DNA of 64,000 nt from Pocillopora verrucosa (Eukaryota; Cnidaria; Anthozoa; Scleractinia; Pocilloporidae). The position numbers and the translations under genes were made by a program. A model generated the notes under the pieces. The model saw only the letters and a program-made list of their open reading frames with translations. It searched no databases and was not told the DNA's origin. The stretch covers positions 20,658,770-20,722,769 of the forward strand of contig NC_089321.1 in the NCBI RefSeq assembly GCF_036669915.1. Direction: 5' to 3'. Below, in pieces: positions 53,956-64,000 of this stretch (its first letter is position 1; every line of letters starts with the position of its first letter).

Positions 53956-55589
53956 GGAATTTGACTTCATAACGTCGTCGGAACAGATATGAAAGAGCAA
54001 TTCAATTGCCGATGCTGTCGTTTTTATAGATATAACGGTGATTTGTGTTCGTGATCTGGAGTCTACACAGAGTTTAGAAGTACGTAGAACTCTTAAGACT
54101 GATACAGTTTGGTTCAAGATATAGAGAAAGCAGTAAATCCTTCATTATTCTTTCTCTTTAGTGAGTATAGGCACCACAGAGGATCACGTAGTCAACCATT
54201 TTGTTTCCTAGAAGATCCTTCTTGGTTGGATAAACAAGGCCGAAACAGGACTTGTAAATGACGAGGATATAAGCCTGTGATTTCAACAGGAAGATTAGGA
54301 AAAAATTAAATTCCTGAACGTTTTTTTTCTACTAGATTGAAATAACTTAAATAATGGGTCAACTTTGATGTTAGTCGTTCGTTGATTTTATTTATTTCTT
54401 TCTCATCGTTGTTCCTGCTCAGAACGAATTTTTGCAGTCTGGGCGTGAGTCATGCTTACATTCTGACTTAACTATACACAAGCCTCGTTATAGAATAGAA
54501 ATAGGAAATATGCAATTTAACGTATGTACAGTTGAATTTTGTTACCTTAAAGTTTCTTAATAACTTTATTCTGGTAATAAACAGAACAAAAAAAATTTAG
54601 ATTTCTGTTTTAGAATTCCCGAATTAGAATATGCAATTTAGAACATATTAATTCTACTGAAGATAGTCGATGAGCTATCAGGGATTTGTTTTCATAAATG
54701 TACCACATAACTAATCGACTAAAGATGTATTTTCTTAGAGAGGTTAATTAGCTTCCCTTTTTGGCCTTAAAATCTTCGCCGACGGCTCTGCAGGGTATGG
54801 AAAGTAATAGACAAGGGAGTTTGAAAATTATGGTAATTATAATTCACCAGGGCAGGAGGAGACTTATCACTCGCGTTTTCCCGTGGCTCAGGCAATTTGC
54901 TTAACGCTCTATCAGGTAGCGCTGGAGTATGTTTTCATAGAATGGCGATCAACTGACGAGGTCTTGGGTGAAACTAGTTTTAATTTGTAAATCGCGTAGG
55001 CACTGTTTGTGTGTCGAAACTAAACGCGAATCAGTATTACATATTTTGATTCTTTTTCTAATTTTTTAAACGTTTACTCTGGCAGTAGTTTGATGCTCTA
55101 CCTATACCTGAAATAGCCAGATTTCAAACTCGCTTTCTACTCCAATTTTTTAATTTGGATGTATCAGCAAGATGCGATTGCACAGTTTACGAAACTTGTT
55201 TTGAGCAGGTACTGGGATTGCAATATTTAGCAAGCTTGACAGAGTTATGCTTGCTTTCCTTAAGATGCCTTGTTTGGCGTACCTAATACTGGAGTTTTTT
55301 ACATGCGTCAATGCTTCGCTGTTCTCTGAAATGCTGTTCCAACAACCTGATAGGAATTTGTGAGATAGGTACCAGTGGCGGTTACATTAAAGGAAATTAT
55401 TGGGGCGGTGATACGAATACATGTTTAATTTTTTTTCTATAGCTGTATACAACTTGATATTTTGTAAAATCAATAGTAAGAAAAAAAACTTCTCTTTATT
55501 TACGAAGGGCTAACACTCGAAACGTTTCTTTTCATACTCTTTACGGTTGCCAATTTACGTCATCAACTTAGTTGATAATACTAAATTAC
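53956..55589 (+). other. Unassigned sequence between retrotransposon fragment and XKR pseudogene leader
   Basis: About 1.6 kb not repeated elsewhere in the window except near 55440-55480, which matches the spacer motif (AGCTGTATACAACTTGATA). No ORF of note on either strand and no element ends recognised. This is the only sizeable single-copy stretch that I cannot explain. Confidence 0.6.
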
Positions 55590-56484
55590 CCTCTTCTACA
55601 AGAAGACGGACCAAGCGCTGAAAAGCAACAGACTTATTTCTATTACTACAAAAAGATTGGACTGTACACGGCTGTGCTTCGTACAAGAAAAAAAGAAGTT
55701 TACGTCCATCCTCAGACCCTAAATTCGACATTCAGTGTGCTCACTTTTTCCGGAGCAGCCTGCTCGAATGACGTAAATCGAGAGCGAAAAGAGGATAACA
55801 AGCAAGAATTTTGATTAAGTTTATGTAAGTATATGTCCTTCAAACAAATGCCATTCTGCGCCATATATGCAGCGAAGCAGAAAGTCGTGATCAACCTTGA
55901 ACGACCCGGCCTGATGACAACGTGACGCATTGCGTGACTACTTCACTAAAAATGTTTCTTATATTCTGACTGACAGACATTGAACGGTAAGGTCATTTTA
56001 CCGGATTGAATTTGACATTCATTTAAACTGTTTCCATATGTGTGTTTTCACTTAGAAAAACAGTTGAATGTTCCGCGGAACTTAATTGAGCATTTACCAG
56101 GCGATTGTTTAGAAGCTAATTGCAATTATTTACCGTAACATAACTGATACCTACCTGAATATATTAATGAGGAATTTTTCAGACTCGGAAAGTTTTGATT
56201 TTATCATAGACACCCCAGCTTTCCCAGATTGTGTCAGAAAAACAATCTGAGAACCAATCAGTTTCCAGTATCTCGTTTATTACACTGAAATTGATACAGA
56301 CGACAAACTCCTTTCCATGACCTTTAGTGTGAAATCAGACTAACCATAGGAAACTCTGCAGTTTTTCAATTGAAGATGAGCGCAAAAGCCTCTGATTACG
56401 AACAGTGCAACAATCTATTCCAGTAACTGAGCCTGTGTCAATACAAGCCGACTTACTAAGCGAACAAACCAAAAGTCCGTCGAT
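55590..56484 (+). other. Diverged XKR leader of the pseudogene at 56485
   Basis: Bases 55590-55815 match leader positions about 705-930, and 55960-56240 match about 1165-1400. The last 60 bp keep CTGTGTCAATACAAGCCGA and AAAAGTCCGTCGAT before the ATG. The TATAAAAG region is missing. Confidence 0.6.
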
Positions 56485-57575
56485 ATGAGAGTGAAAGATC
56501 TTAAGTGGTACAGTCCTTTCGTGTTCCTTGTTGGAGCTATTTTAAGTTTTGCTGATCCCATTACCGACATACTTACACTGGTGGAATTCTACCGCGCGGA
56601 TCATAGGACATGGTTCGGTGTAGGGCTTACTTTTGTATTGTTGCCATGTTCAGCGTTTCCAGTAGTGTTCTGCCGGTTGCGTGTCCCATTAATTGCTTCA
56701 CCTTCTAGTTGGGCAAAAACTGTTCTTTGTGCATTGCATCCATTTTCAGCAGCCTTCGCGAGAGTAGAAGCTGTTTTTTTCTGTCTCAAGAGATGGTGGT
56801 CTGGAGACGAAATCGACCCAGATGCTGAATATGTACTCAATCACATCGACTTAGCTGTGCTCTTTGAGGCAGTCCTTGAATCCGCTCCACAATTTATAAT
56901 TCAGTTGTACGCCATCATTGTTCAGGAGGAGCCAGCTACAATCATTCAAATCATTTCTCTACCTATCTCTTTCCTCACTCTGGCATGGGCCTTCACAGCC
57001 ACTGATAAGAAGTCTCTTGCCGAGCGCGAAATAATACCAAGTAGCGGTGCCCTGAAGGTTAAACATCAACTAGCATTGTATGTAAGTTACTTAATTCTTC
57101 TGAGCAGTCGACTGTTCGCCATCTGTTATTTCACCGTCAGCTACAAGTGGTGGCCGGATTATTGGCGTGTTGATGTTTCATTCTCAGTTGTGCCGTAGTA
57201 ATAGCGACTGTTATTCAGAATAGAGACAAAGTTGGCTGTAATTCTAGCTACGTTCTCTCTACTATATTGTTTACGGGCATTCACTGTCTAAGAGATGACT
57301 TTGTCGAATTATCGATTGGTGTACAAGTAGGTGGTCTAACCATGAGTGTGTATTTCTCACATATTTTTTTTGCATTAGAAAACTTCTTTATGATCCCGAT
57401 GTTTTATTTCACTTATAACCCCAATGCTTGGTACTCTTTACCTGTCACTGTGAGTGTTTCTGTGTTCAGTGTTCTTGGCTCCACAATGAGAGTTTGTTTA
57501 GTTAGGTGGCTATGCAAGAAATTTGCCAGTGGTTCACCACCTGCGAACAGCGGTGATGTGAATCCATGTGTGTGA
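56485..57575 (+). pseudogene. Full-length XKR copy with frameshifting insertions
   Basis: Starts at the conserved ATG (MRVKDLKWYSPFVFLVG) and is open through ESAPQFIIQLYA to about 57150. Two 4-bp insertions then occur, CCGG after AAGTGGTGG (about 57153) and CAGT after CATTCT (about 57185). Together they add 8 bp, shift the frame and lead to a stop at 57198. The last third continues in another frame to TGA at 57573-57575. The CAGT insertion is shared with 33635-34466. Otherwise well preserved, so loss of function is recent. Confidence 0.85.
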
Positions 57576-58676
57576 ATTATTACGTTAGTTCAGTGTGATT
57601 TAGTAATTTGGTAGTTTAATAATTTAGATTTGGTAATTTGGCCTGTAGCCGTTCTATTTGAATTTTTGAAGTCCCATGTTATTTAGGTTTAAGCTGTCGA
57701 GATGAGTTTCCAAATTGTGACTTTCTTGTTTAATTTCCATCACTGGACGTGCTTAGAATGTCTACTGACTTTGCCCTGTACTTTCACGAAAGTTCTTGTT
57801 TTGGCTTACGTAGTCAAAGATTGATTCATTTGATCGGAAGCATTAAGTACGTTATTGTTCATTTGTAAGATTTCGTCGTAAAAGTGGTTTTTAACAACAG
57901 AAACTGTTTAATCTTGCAAAGTTAGTTGGCCAGCATGCCCACTCAGGCGTGCTGATATCGAATATACAAGCATGCACTTTCGAGTTTACTTAGCGAATAT
58001 TGGCATTGAGTAAGAAATAGTAGTCAGTAGAAAATAGAGGATCAAAGTTTGAGCATCAAAAAGACATTAATCAGAATTTGAGTCAGACGTGATTAGTTCT
58101 AAAGCTATGAATGATCACAACTATTTTATTAGATCTTTAGGTGTCTTTAGCAGTTTCGTGTTTTCACTTATTTTCATATATTGGTAAGATTTTTTGCGGG
58201 CACAAAAGATGTGACATAAGAAGAAAGAAACTGTAGAAGAAATAAAATAAACACATAACAAGCAGCGAGTATTGGATGGATAGAATGTAATAGCACATAA
58301 TTATCAAAATACTCGATTTAAGCTTCGAGCTAGTGGTTTAGAAGTTTTACATATTAAATAGTTTATGTTTATAAATGTACGATTTTTAGGGATGAATTGT
58401 TTTGAAAGAAAGATGTTGATTTGTGTTCCTTAACTTCGAGGTGGGTAACTTCCCTCAGTAGATAAAACTTATCTAAAGCTGTGTACAAGTTGATATTGTG
58501 CAAGATCAAAATTATGATAAAAGTTATCTAAATAGTCACTCAAAGGGCTTAGGGGTGCTTATGCTTTCCTATGGTGGCCTTTAGATTTACCTGACACTTC
58601 GTTCTACCAAAGATAAAATGTGTAGGGTTATATTCGTAATTTGTCAGTTACAGTTGTATGCTTAACCGCCAGCGAC
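57576..58676 (+). other. XKR 3' tail and spacer leading to leader of XKR gene 4
   Basis: No gene seen. Nearly identical to 34467-35564. Confidence 0.65.
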
Positions 58677-60465
58677 AAAATCATTCACTACACTGAAAAA
58701 TGAAACTACCTAATTTTCGTTTTTTTTTTCGATCAAAGTTGATTCAGCCTTGAATTCGATTACAACGATGACAAATTTGTTTGCACCAGAGACTTTCTCT
58801 TTACATCAAAAGTAACCGATTACGATGGGTTTTTATACAATTGCTTTGCAATTACGAACTATTCAAGGCTGACTTATCCAGACGTTGTTCCTCTTATGAT
58901 ATTTTAAAAACATGTATGAAGGTATTTTCTTACCTTTTCTTTCTTGTGTGCTTCACTCGGAGAAACGACAATAACACGTAAAAGTCATTAGTTGACTCAA
59001 AATAAGGAAAATATTTCACCCATTGTTAATCTTTTGAATGAAAATTTTGTCGAGCATTTGAATAAAATGAGAGTCTGGATATGATATCATATGGGGACAG
59101 GTGGGAGTACAGAATGGTGAAAAATGGAGGGAAGTGGAGGTGAAGGATATGAAGAATGTGTGATGAGAGGAGGTAAAGGAGGAGAAGTCTGGGAACGACG
59201 CTTTTTGCTGCCACGTCTTGTATCTGTAATTGCGGGATAAATAATTCGTGCAGGAAACTGATTCGTGGAGGACCAATTTCACCTGGCTGTCAGTAGTAAA
59301 TTTTCCAATGATGATCGATCATTTTCAGTTGTCAAGGATTAATTACCTCTTAGATTGCATGCTATATGCGTTTTTCCCTCAGTCTCGTTTACAAAAAGAC
59401 GGACTAAGTACTGAAAAGCAACAGACTCATTCGCGTTACTGCAAAAAGGTTGGACAGTCTCAGCTGTGCCTCATAAAAGAAAACTAAAGTTCATGTCTGT
59501 CCTCAGTCACTTGATTCGACATTCAGTGTTGTGCTCACTTTTTCTGGAGCAGCCTGCTCGAATGGCATAAATCGAGAGGGAAGAGAATAACAACCAAGAA
59601 TTTTGATGTAACAGAAAAAAACCGGAAAAATTAGTTTTTTACTAAAAAATTATGGTTGTTTTGTTCTTAAATGTTGTTCAATAGTTATAACTTATTGAGT
59701 GATGTTGACATTAAACGTATATAGTACTATCTCAAAGTATGTGGCGAAGCAGAAAGTCATGATCACCTTGAACGACCCTGATGCCGACAACGTGAAGCAT
59801 TGCTTGAGTACCGAACTAATTTTATATTCTGACCGACAGGCTTTTATGGTGAGGTCAGTTTACCGGATTGAATTTGACATTGGTTTCAACTCATTTTCCA
59901 TATGTGTGTTTTTACTTGCAAAAACAGTTGAATGTTCCGTACAGCTTAGTTAAGCATTTACCAGGCGATTGTTTAGAAGCTAATTGCAATTACTTACCGT
60001 AAAATAACTATGATATTTACGTGAACATAGTAGTAAGGAATTTTTAAGAAAAAGATTTTTAAGCTTTTCGTTTTTGACCAGCCAATAGGGAAGTTTGTTT
60101 ACTAATTTTTGTGCTTTGAGAGAATTTTGCACTCTATCACAATAAAATGCTTCTTCGCGCAGATCCTTGTTGTCGCTCCGTTATAAAAGAATTTGCTCAT
60201 GCTTTTAGCTGTGCGTATATCGAGTTATGGATGCACTTAAGAAGTTTGAAGAGCACTCAAAAGCTACTCTTTCGCATTTTTCGTGCTCTCCAAACCTCCC
60301 ACGCGCATCCGTAATTTGATATACGCACGCTAAGCATGAACAAATTCTTAAGTGGTTATCCTGGAAGGCTTGTGAATTACTCTATTCGTCGTCAATTATT
60401 CTCTCCAACACACCTGTGTCAATACAAGCCGATCTTCAAGGCGAACAAACGAAAAGTCCGTCGAT
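58677..60465 (+). other. 5' leader of XKR gene 4, uninterrupted
   Basis: Third copy of the leader in the window. It has a single 236-bp segment, TATAAAAG at 60182-60189 and the empty transposon site GTCGTCAATTATTCTCTCC at 60390-60408. It lacks about 80 bp present in copies A and B near 1630-1705. No convincing coding gene. Confidence 0.65.
60182..60189 (+). promoter_or_regulatory. TATA-like box of XKR gene 4
   Basis: TATAAAAG 277 bp upstream of the start codon, the only intact-gene copy in this window with the box still close to its gene. Confidence 0.5.
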
Positions 60466-61566
60466 ATGGAAGTGAAAGATCTTAAGTGGTATAGTCCTTT
60501 CGTGTTCTTTGCTGGAGCTATTTTAAGTTTTGCTGATCCTATCACCGACATACTCACACTGGTAGAATTCTACCGCGCGGATCACAAAGTATGGTTTGGT
60601 GTGGGGCTTACTTTTGTTTTATTGCCATGTTTGGCGTTTCCACTAGCGTTCCACCAGTTGCATATCAGTGCACCATCCCTTTCACCTTCTAATTTGGCAA
60701 GAACTGCTCTTTGCACATTGCATCCATTTTCAGCAGCCTTCGCAAGACTAGAAGCTTTTCTTCTCTCTCTCAAGAAATGCCGGTCTAAGGATGAAACCGA
60801 CCTCTACTTTAGTGTGAAAGCTGAAGGTGTACTCAGTTACATTGACTTCGCTGTACTCATTGAGGCAGTCTTTGAGTGCGCTCCACAATTTATAATTCAG
60901 TTGTACGCCATCAGTGTTCAGGAGGAACCAGTTGCAATTATCCAAATCATTTCTCTACTTATCTCTTTCCTCACTCTGACATGGGCCTTCACAGCCACTG
61001 ATAAGATGTCTCTTGTAGAGAACAATATAATACAAAGTAGCAGTTACCTTAATGTCAAACACCAACTAGCATTGTATGGAACTCACTTGCTCCTCCTGAG
61101 CAGTCGACTGTTCGCCATCTGTTATTTCACCGTCAGCTACAAGTGGTGGGTTATTGGTGTATTAATGGTTCATTGTTGTGTGATGGTAATAGCGACTGTT
61201 ATTCAGAATAGAGATAAAGTTAACTGTGATGCCTCTCACGTTTTATTTACTTTATTGTTCATGGGCATTCACAGTCTAAGAGATGACTTTACAAATATTA
61301 CGATAGGAGCAGACAAAAATCGTGCAATTAGGATTGGGTATTTCTCACATATATTGTTTGTATTAGAAAACTTCTTTATGATCCTAATGTCTTATTTCAC
61401 TTATCACCCCAACGCTTGGTACTCTTTACCTGTCACTGTGTGTGTTTGTGTGTTCAGTGTCCTTGGCTCCACAATGAGAATTTGCTTATTACGTTGCCTT
61501 AGCAAGAGACCTGCCGAACAGCCTAACAGCTGTGATGACAGCAGTAATGTGAATACTTGTGTTTAG
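60466..61566 (+). CDS. XK-related (XKR) multipass membrane protein, gene 4
   Basis: A 366-residue intact ORF and the most diverged full-length member (MEVKDLKWYSPFVFFAG at the start). The family motif is ECAPQFIIQLYA. The first segment keeps FADPITD. Loop regions differ strongly, including AFHQLHISAPSLSPSN after segment 2 and NITIGADKNRAIRI before segment 8, where the other paralogues share VELSMGLE-type sequence. The C-terminal tail, PNSCDDSSNVNTCV, resembles that of gene 2. It has an uninterrupted leader with a TATA-like box. Scramblase or other XKR function is inferred from the family. Confidence 0.88.
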   Translation: MEVKDLKWYSPFVFFAGAILSFADPITDILTLVEFYRADHKVWFGVGLTFVLLPCLAFPLAFHQLHISAPSLSPSNLARTALCTLHPFSAAFARLEAFLLSLKKCRSKDETDLYFSVKAEGVLSYIDFAVLIEAVFECAPQFIIQLYAISVQEEPVAIIQIISLLISFLTLTWAFTATDKMSLVENNIIQSSSYLNVKHQLALYGTHLLLLSSRLFAICYFTVSYKWWVIGVLMVHCCVMVIATVIQNRDKVNCDASHVLFTLLFMGIHSLRDDFTNITIGADKNRAIRIGYFSHILFVLENFFMILMSYFTYHPNAWYSLPVTVCVCVFSVLGSTMRICLLRCLSKRPAEQPNSCDDSSNVNTCV

Positions 61567-63318
61567 AAGTGTTATGAAAGTTCAGTATAATCTGCTAATG
61601 CGCCGATATTTTGTCTGTAGCTACTATTTGAAGTGCGAAGTTAGGTTTAAGCTATGGAAACGAGTTTCGAAGTTGTGACTATCTTGTTTAACTTCCATCG
61701 CTGGACGTACGTCGTTGGACCACTAGCCTTGGCCATGTCCCTCGCGAAAGTTTCAGGAATATTTAGCCGGCTTAAAAAACGGTTGTTCCTCGGTTGTTCC
61801 TCGGTTGTTCCTCGGTGTATTTATAGGCTCTTGTTATGGCTTACGTGGTCAAAGACTGATTCTGTTGATCGAAAGCATTAAGTGCGTTGTTTTTCATTTT
61901 GTGAGATTCTAATATAAAAGAGTTTGGATTAGTGTTCTCACAAAAAATGTTAAATCTTCCTCGGTCAGTTGACATGCATGCCCACTTAGAGAGTCGAAGT
62001 CCTTGGTGCCTTTCGTAAAAGTGTGTTACGGTCTGCAGCTAGATTGCTCATTATTGCAAACCAATATACCTGTATGGCGGTGGACTTGGTAACACATAAT
62101 AAGATTTAGAGCTAGAGTTTCTGCTTGTTTTCATTTGTAAGTAAAAACTATCAGATGTGATAGATATTTTTAATTTTGTAGCTCGAAATGTAGAAGGAAT
62201 TAAATATACTAAACAAGCCGTGAGTTATGAATAAATATTATAGAGTAGCTTGAAGATACTTATTAAAATACGCGATTTTAGCTAGGAGTAAGTGGCTTAG
62301 AGGTTTGATACTTTCAGCAAGTTTAGGATTAAGAATTTAGGACTTTGATTGATGTTGATCTAGAATTTGACTCTCATGCTAACAAAGATGTTGATTTGCA
62401 TATAGAACGGCACTTCAGTGTGTAGAGCTTCTCGAAGTATTAAGCTGTGTACAAGTTGATAGTTTGTAAAACAAGAACTAGAATTAAAGTTATTTACATT
62501 TAACAAGAAAACAAATCCATTCTTTGAGTACTGAGAATGTCTCAAGATCATGATGTTTTAAAATCTGTAAACGGGAAAAAATGAAGGTTACTGATTCGAA
62601 TCGTTAAACATACAGTCTAATACTGCATGTTTACTGATAAAGCTCAATTGTTATAGCATTGAAAAGAACTAGAAGTTTTACCGATGACGCTGGTTGGTAG
62701 TGTTAAAGTATATTTGTCTCGCATTCAGAGCATAAAACTTGTCCTATCCCACATGTTTATACAAGTAGCCTGTTTCACAAGAGTCACATGAGAAATATGA
62801 TGCAAGAACATAATGAATAATTGACATGCTACCAATAATTAAAGGGTCCAAATCCGCTCTGACTGGTTCATTAGTCGCGAAAAGATTGATGTGAATGCTT
62901 AACTACATGTAAAGCTATAGATAGGAATCATAAAGTATTTCTTTTAAATCTAGACTTTTTTTGATAATCAAAAATAACCACAAAAACGGCGTGGATTTCG
63001 ATGAACGCCCGTTGAATAGAAATACTTTATTCGTAACATTTATTGTAGAAGGAATGAAATAAACACGTAACCTGGTAACAACCAGTGAATACTGGATGAA
63101 TAAAATGGAGTACTACGTACTTAAAAGAAAATTCAATTATTGCTTCGAGTGAGCGGTTTAGAAGTCTGACACTTCCTAAGGGTATTATTTATGATTTCAA
63201 GACTTTAGCTGATATTGATGTACATTTTTGACACTCTCGTCCTGATAAGGATGTTGTTTTGCATTTAAGTAGTCCCAAATGCTAAATTACATTCTTTGTA
63301 TCGCCATTATTATTTCAT
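61567..63318 (+). repeat. XKR 3' tail and spacer repeats after gene 4
   Basis: No gene seen. Homologous to 10202-12000. The minisatellite has three units (61781-61813). Confidence 0.7.
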
Positions 63319-64000
63319 TATTATATATTTATGATAGTTCAGTATAATCTGGTAATGCGCCTATATTTTGTCTGTACCTACTACTTGAATTTGAAGTGCG
63401 AAGTTAGTTTTAAGCTATGGAAACGAGTTTCGAAGTTGTGACTATCTTGTTTAACTTCCATCGCTGGACGTGCGTCGTTGGACCACTAGCCTTGGCCATG
63501 TCCCTCGCGAAAGTTTCAGGAATATTTAGCCGGCTTAAAAAACGGTTGTTCCTCGGTGTATTTATAGGCTCTTGTTTTGGGTTACGTGGTCAAAGATCGA
63601 TTCTGTTGATCGAAAGCGTTAAGTGCGTTGTTTTTCATTTTGTGAGATTCTAATATAAAATATAAAAGAGTTTGTATTAGTGTTCTCACATAAAATGTTA
63701 AATCTTCCAAGGTCAGTTGACATGCATGCCCGCTTAGAGAGTCGAGAGTCCTTGGTGCCTTTCGTAAAAGTGTGTTGCGGTCTGCAGCTAGATTTCTCAT
63801 TATTGCAAACAAATATACCTGTATGGCGGTGGACTTGATAACACATAATAAGATTTAAAGCTAGAGTTTCTACTTGTTTTCATTCGTAAGTAAAAATTAT
63901 TAGATGTGATAGATGTTTTTTCGCTTTGTAACTCGAAATGTAGAAGGAATTAAATTTACTAAACAAGCCGTGAGTTATGAATAAATATTATAGAGTAGCT
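63319..64000 (+). repeat. Second copy of the XKR 3' tail without a gene
   Basis: Repeats 61575 onward (GTTCAGTATAATCTGGTAAT, the tail ORF region, one minisatellite unit) with no XKR coding sequence before it. Either a tail-only duplication or what remains after a gene was lost. It runs off the window end. Confidence 0.7.

Noticed and set aside
1-64000. CRISPR array, bacterial operons, rRNA or tRNA genes
   Set aside because: No regular short repeats with unique spacers, no prokaryotic gene spacing, and no tRNA or rRNA segment recognised on either strand.

Overview
The window is AT-rich, repeat-dense eukaryotic DNA. I infer a cnidarian, most likely an anthozoan such as a coral. The reasons are intron-containing transposon genes with GT..AG splice sites, THAP, YqaJ-SWIM and Ulp1 transposon proteins, a gypsy-like retrotransposon, a TTAA-flanked MITE of a kind I associate with coral genomes, and a tandem expansion of XK-related (XKR) membrane proteins. 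Species cannot be fixed from the sequence alone.

The backbone is a tandem array of intronless XKR genes, all on the + strand. Four are intact full-length ORFs: 9143-10201, 22782-23900, 44688-45746 and 60466-61566. A fifth full-length copy is frameshifted (56485-57575). Two copies lack the N-terminal third (20363-21190, still open; 33635-34466, broken). The rest are decayed relics: about 17235-18004 and 30865-31600, copies split by a retrotransposon, and about 140-bp remnants that keep only two small pieces. The family is called from the central motif E-S-A-P-Q-F-I-I-Q-L-Y, about nine hydrophobic segments, and acidic residues in the first segment. XKR proteins include caspase-activated phospholipid scramblases, but scrambling activity here is inference.

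The array grew by segmental duplication. The stretch from the first XKR gene to the second recurs in tandem at a spacing of about 13.64 kb (9.1-22.8 kb and 22.8-35.5 kb). The leader, the transposons and the first XKR gene (1 to about 10.2 kb) recur at 35.56-45.75 kb, almost base for base. A third copy of the leader, without transposons, lies at 58.68-60.46 kb ahead of the last gene.

Mobile DNA is layered on top. (1) A 7.0-kb composite insertion sits in the 5' leader of XKR genes 1 and 3. It joins a Ulp1-protease element with about 300-bp inverted repeats to a THAP plus YqaJ-nuclease element resembling ISL2EU. Paralogous leaders at 22710 and 60396 preserve the empty site. (2) A short-LTR gypsy-like element without reverse transcriptase splits an old XKR copy. 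It carries 137-bp MITEs with 8-bp target duplications. (3) In the third repeat unit a 4.3-kb element with TTAA-dense ends and a five-exon gene has landed inside the retrotransposon LTR.

Nothing here looks like one coordinated pathway. The genes share a history: a membrane-protein family multiplying by duplication and exchange while transposons displace its promoters and break copies.
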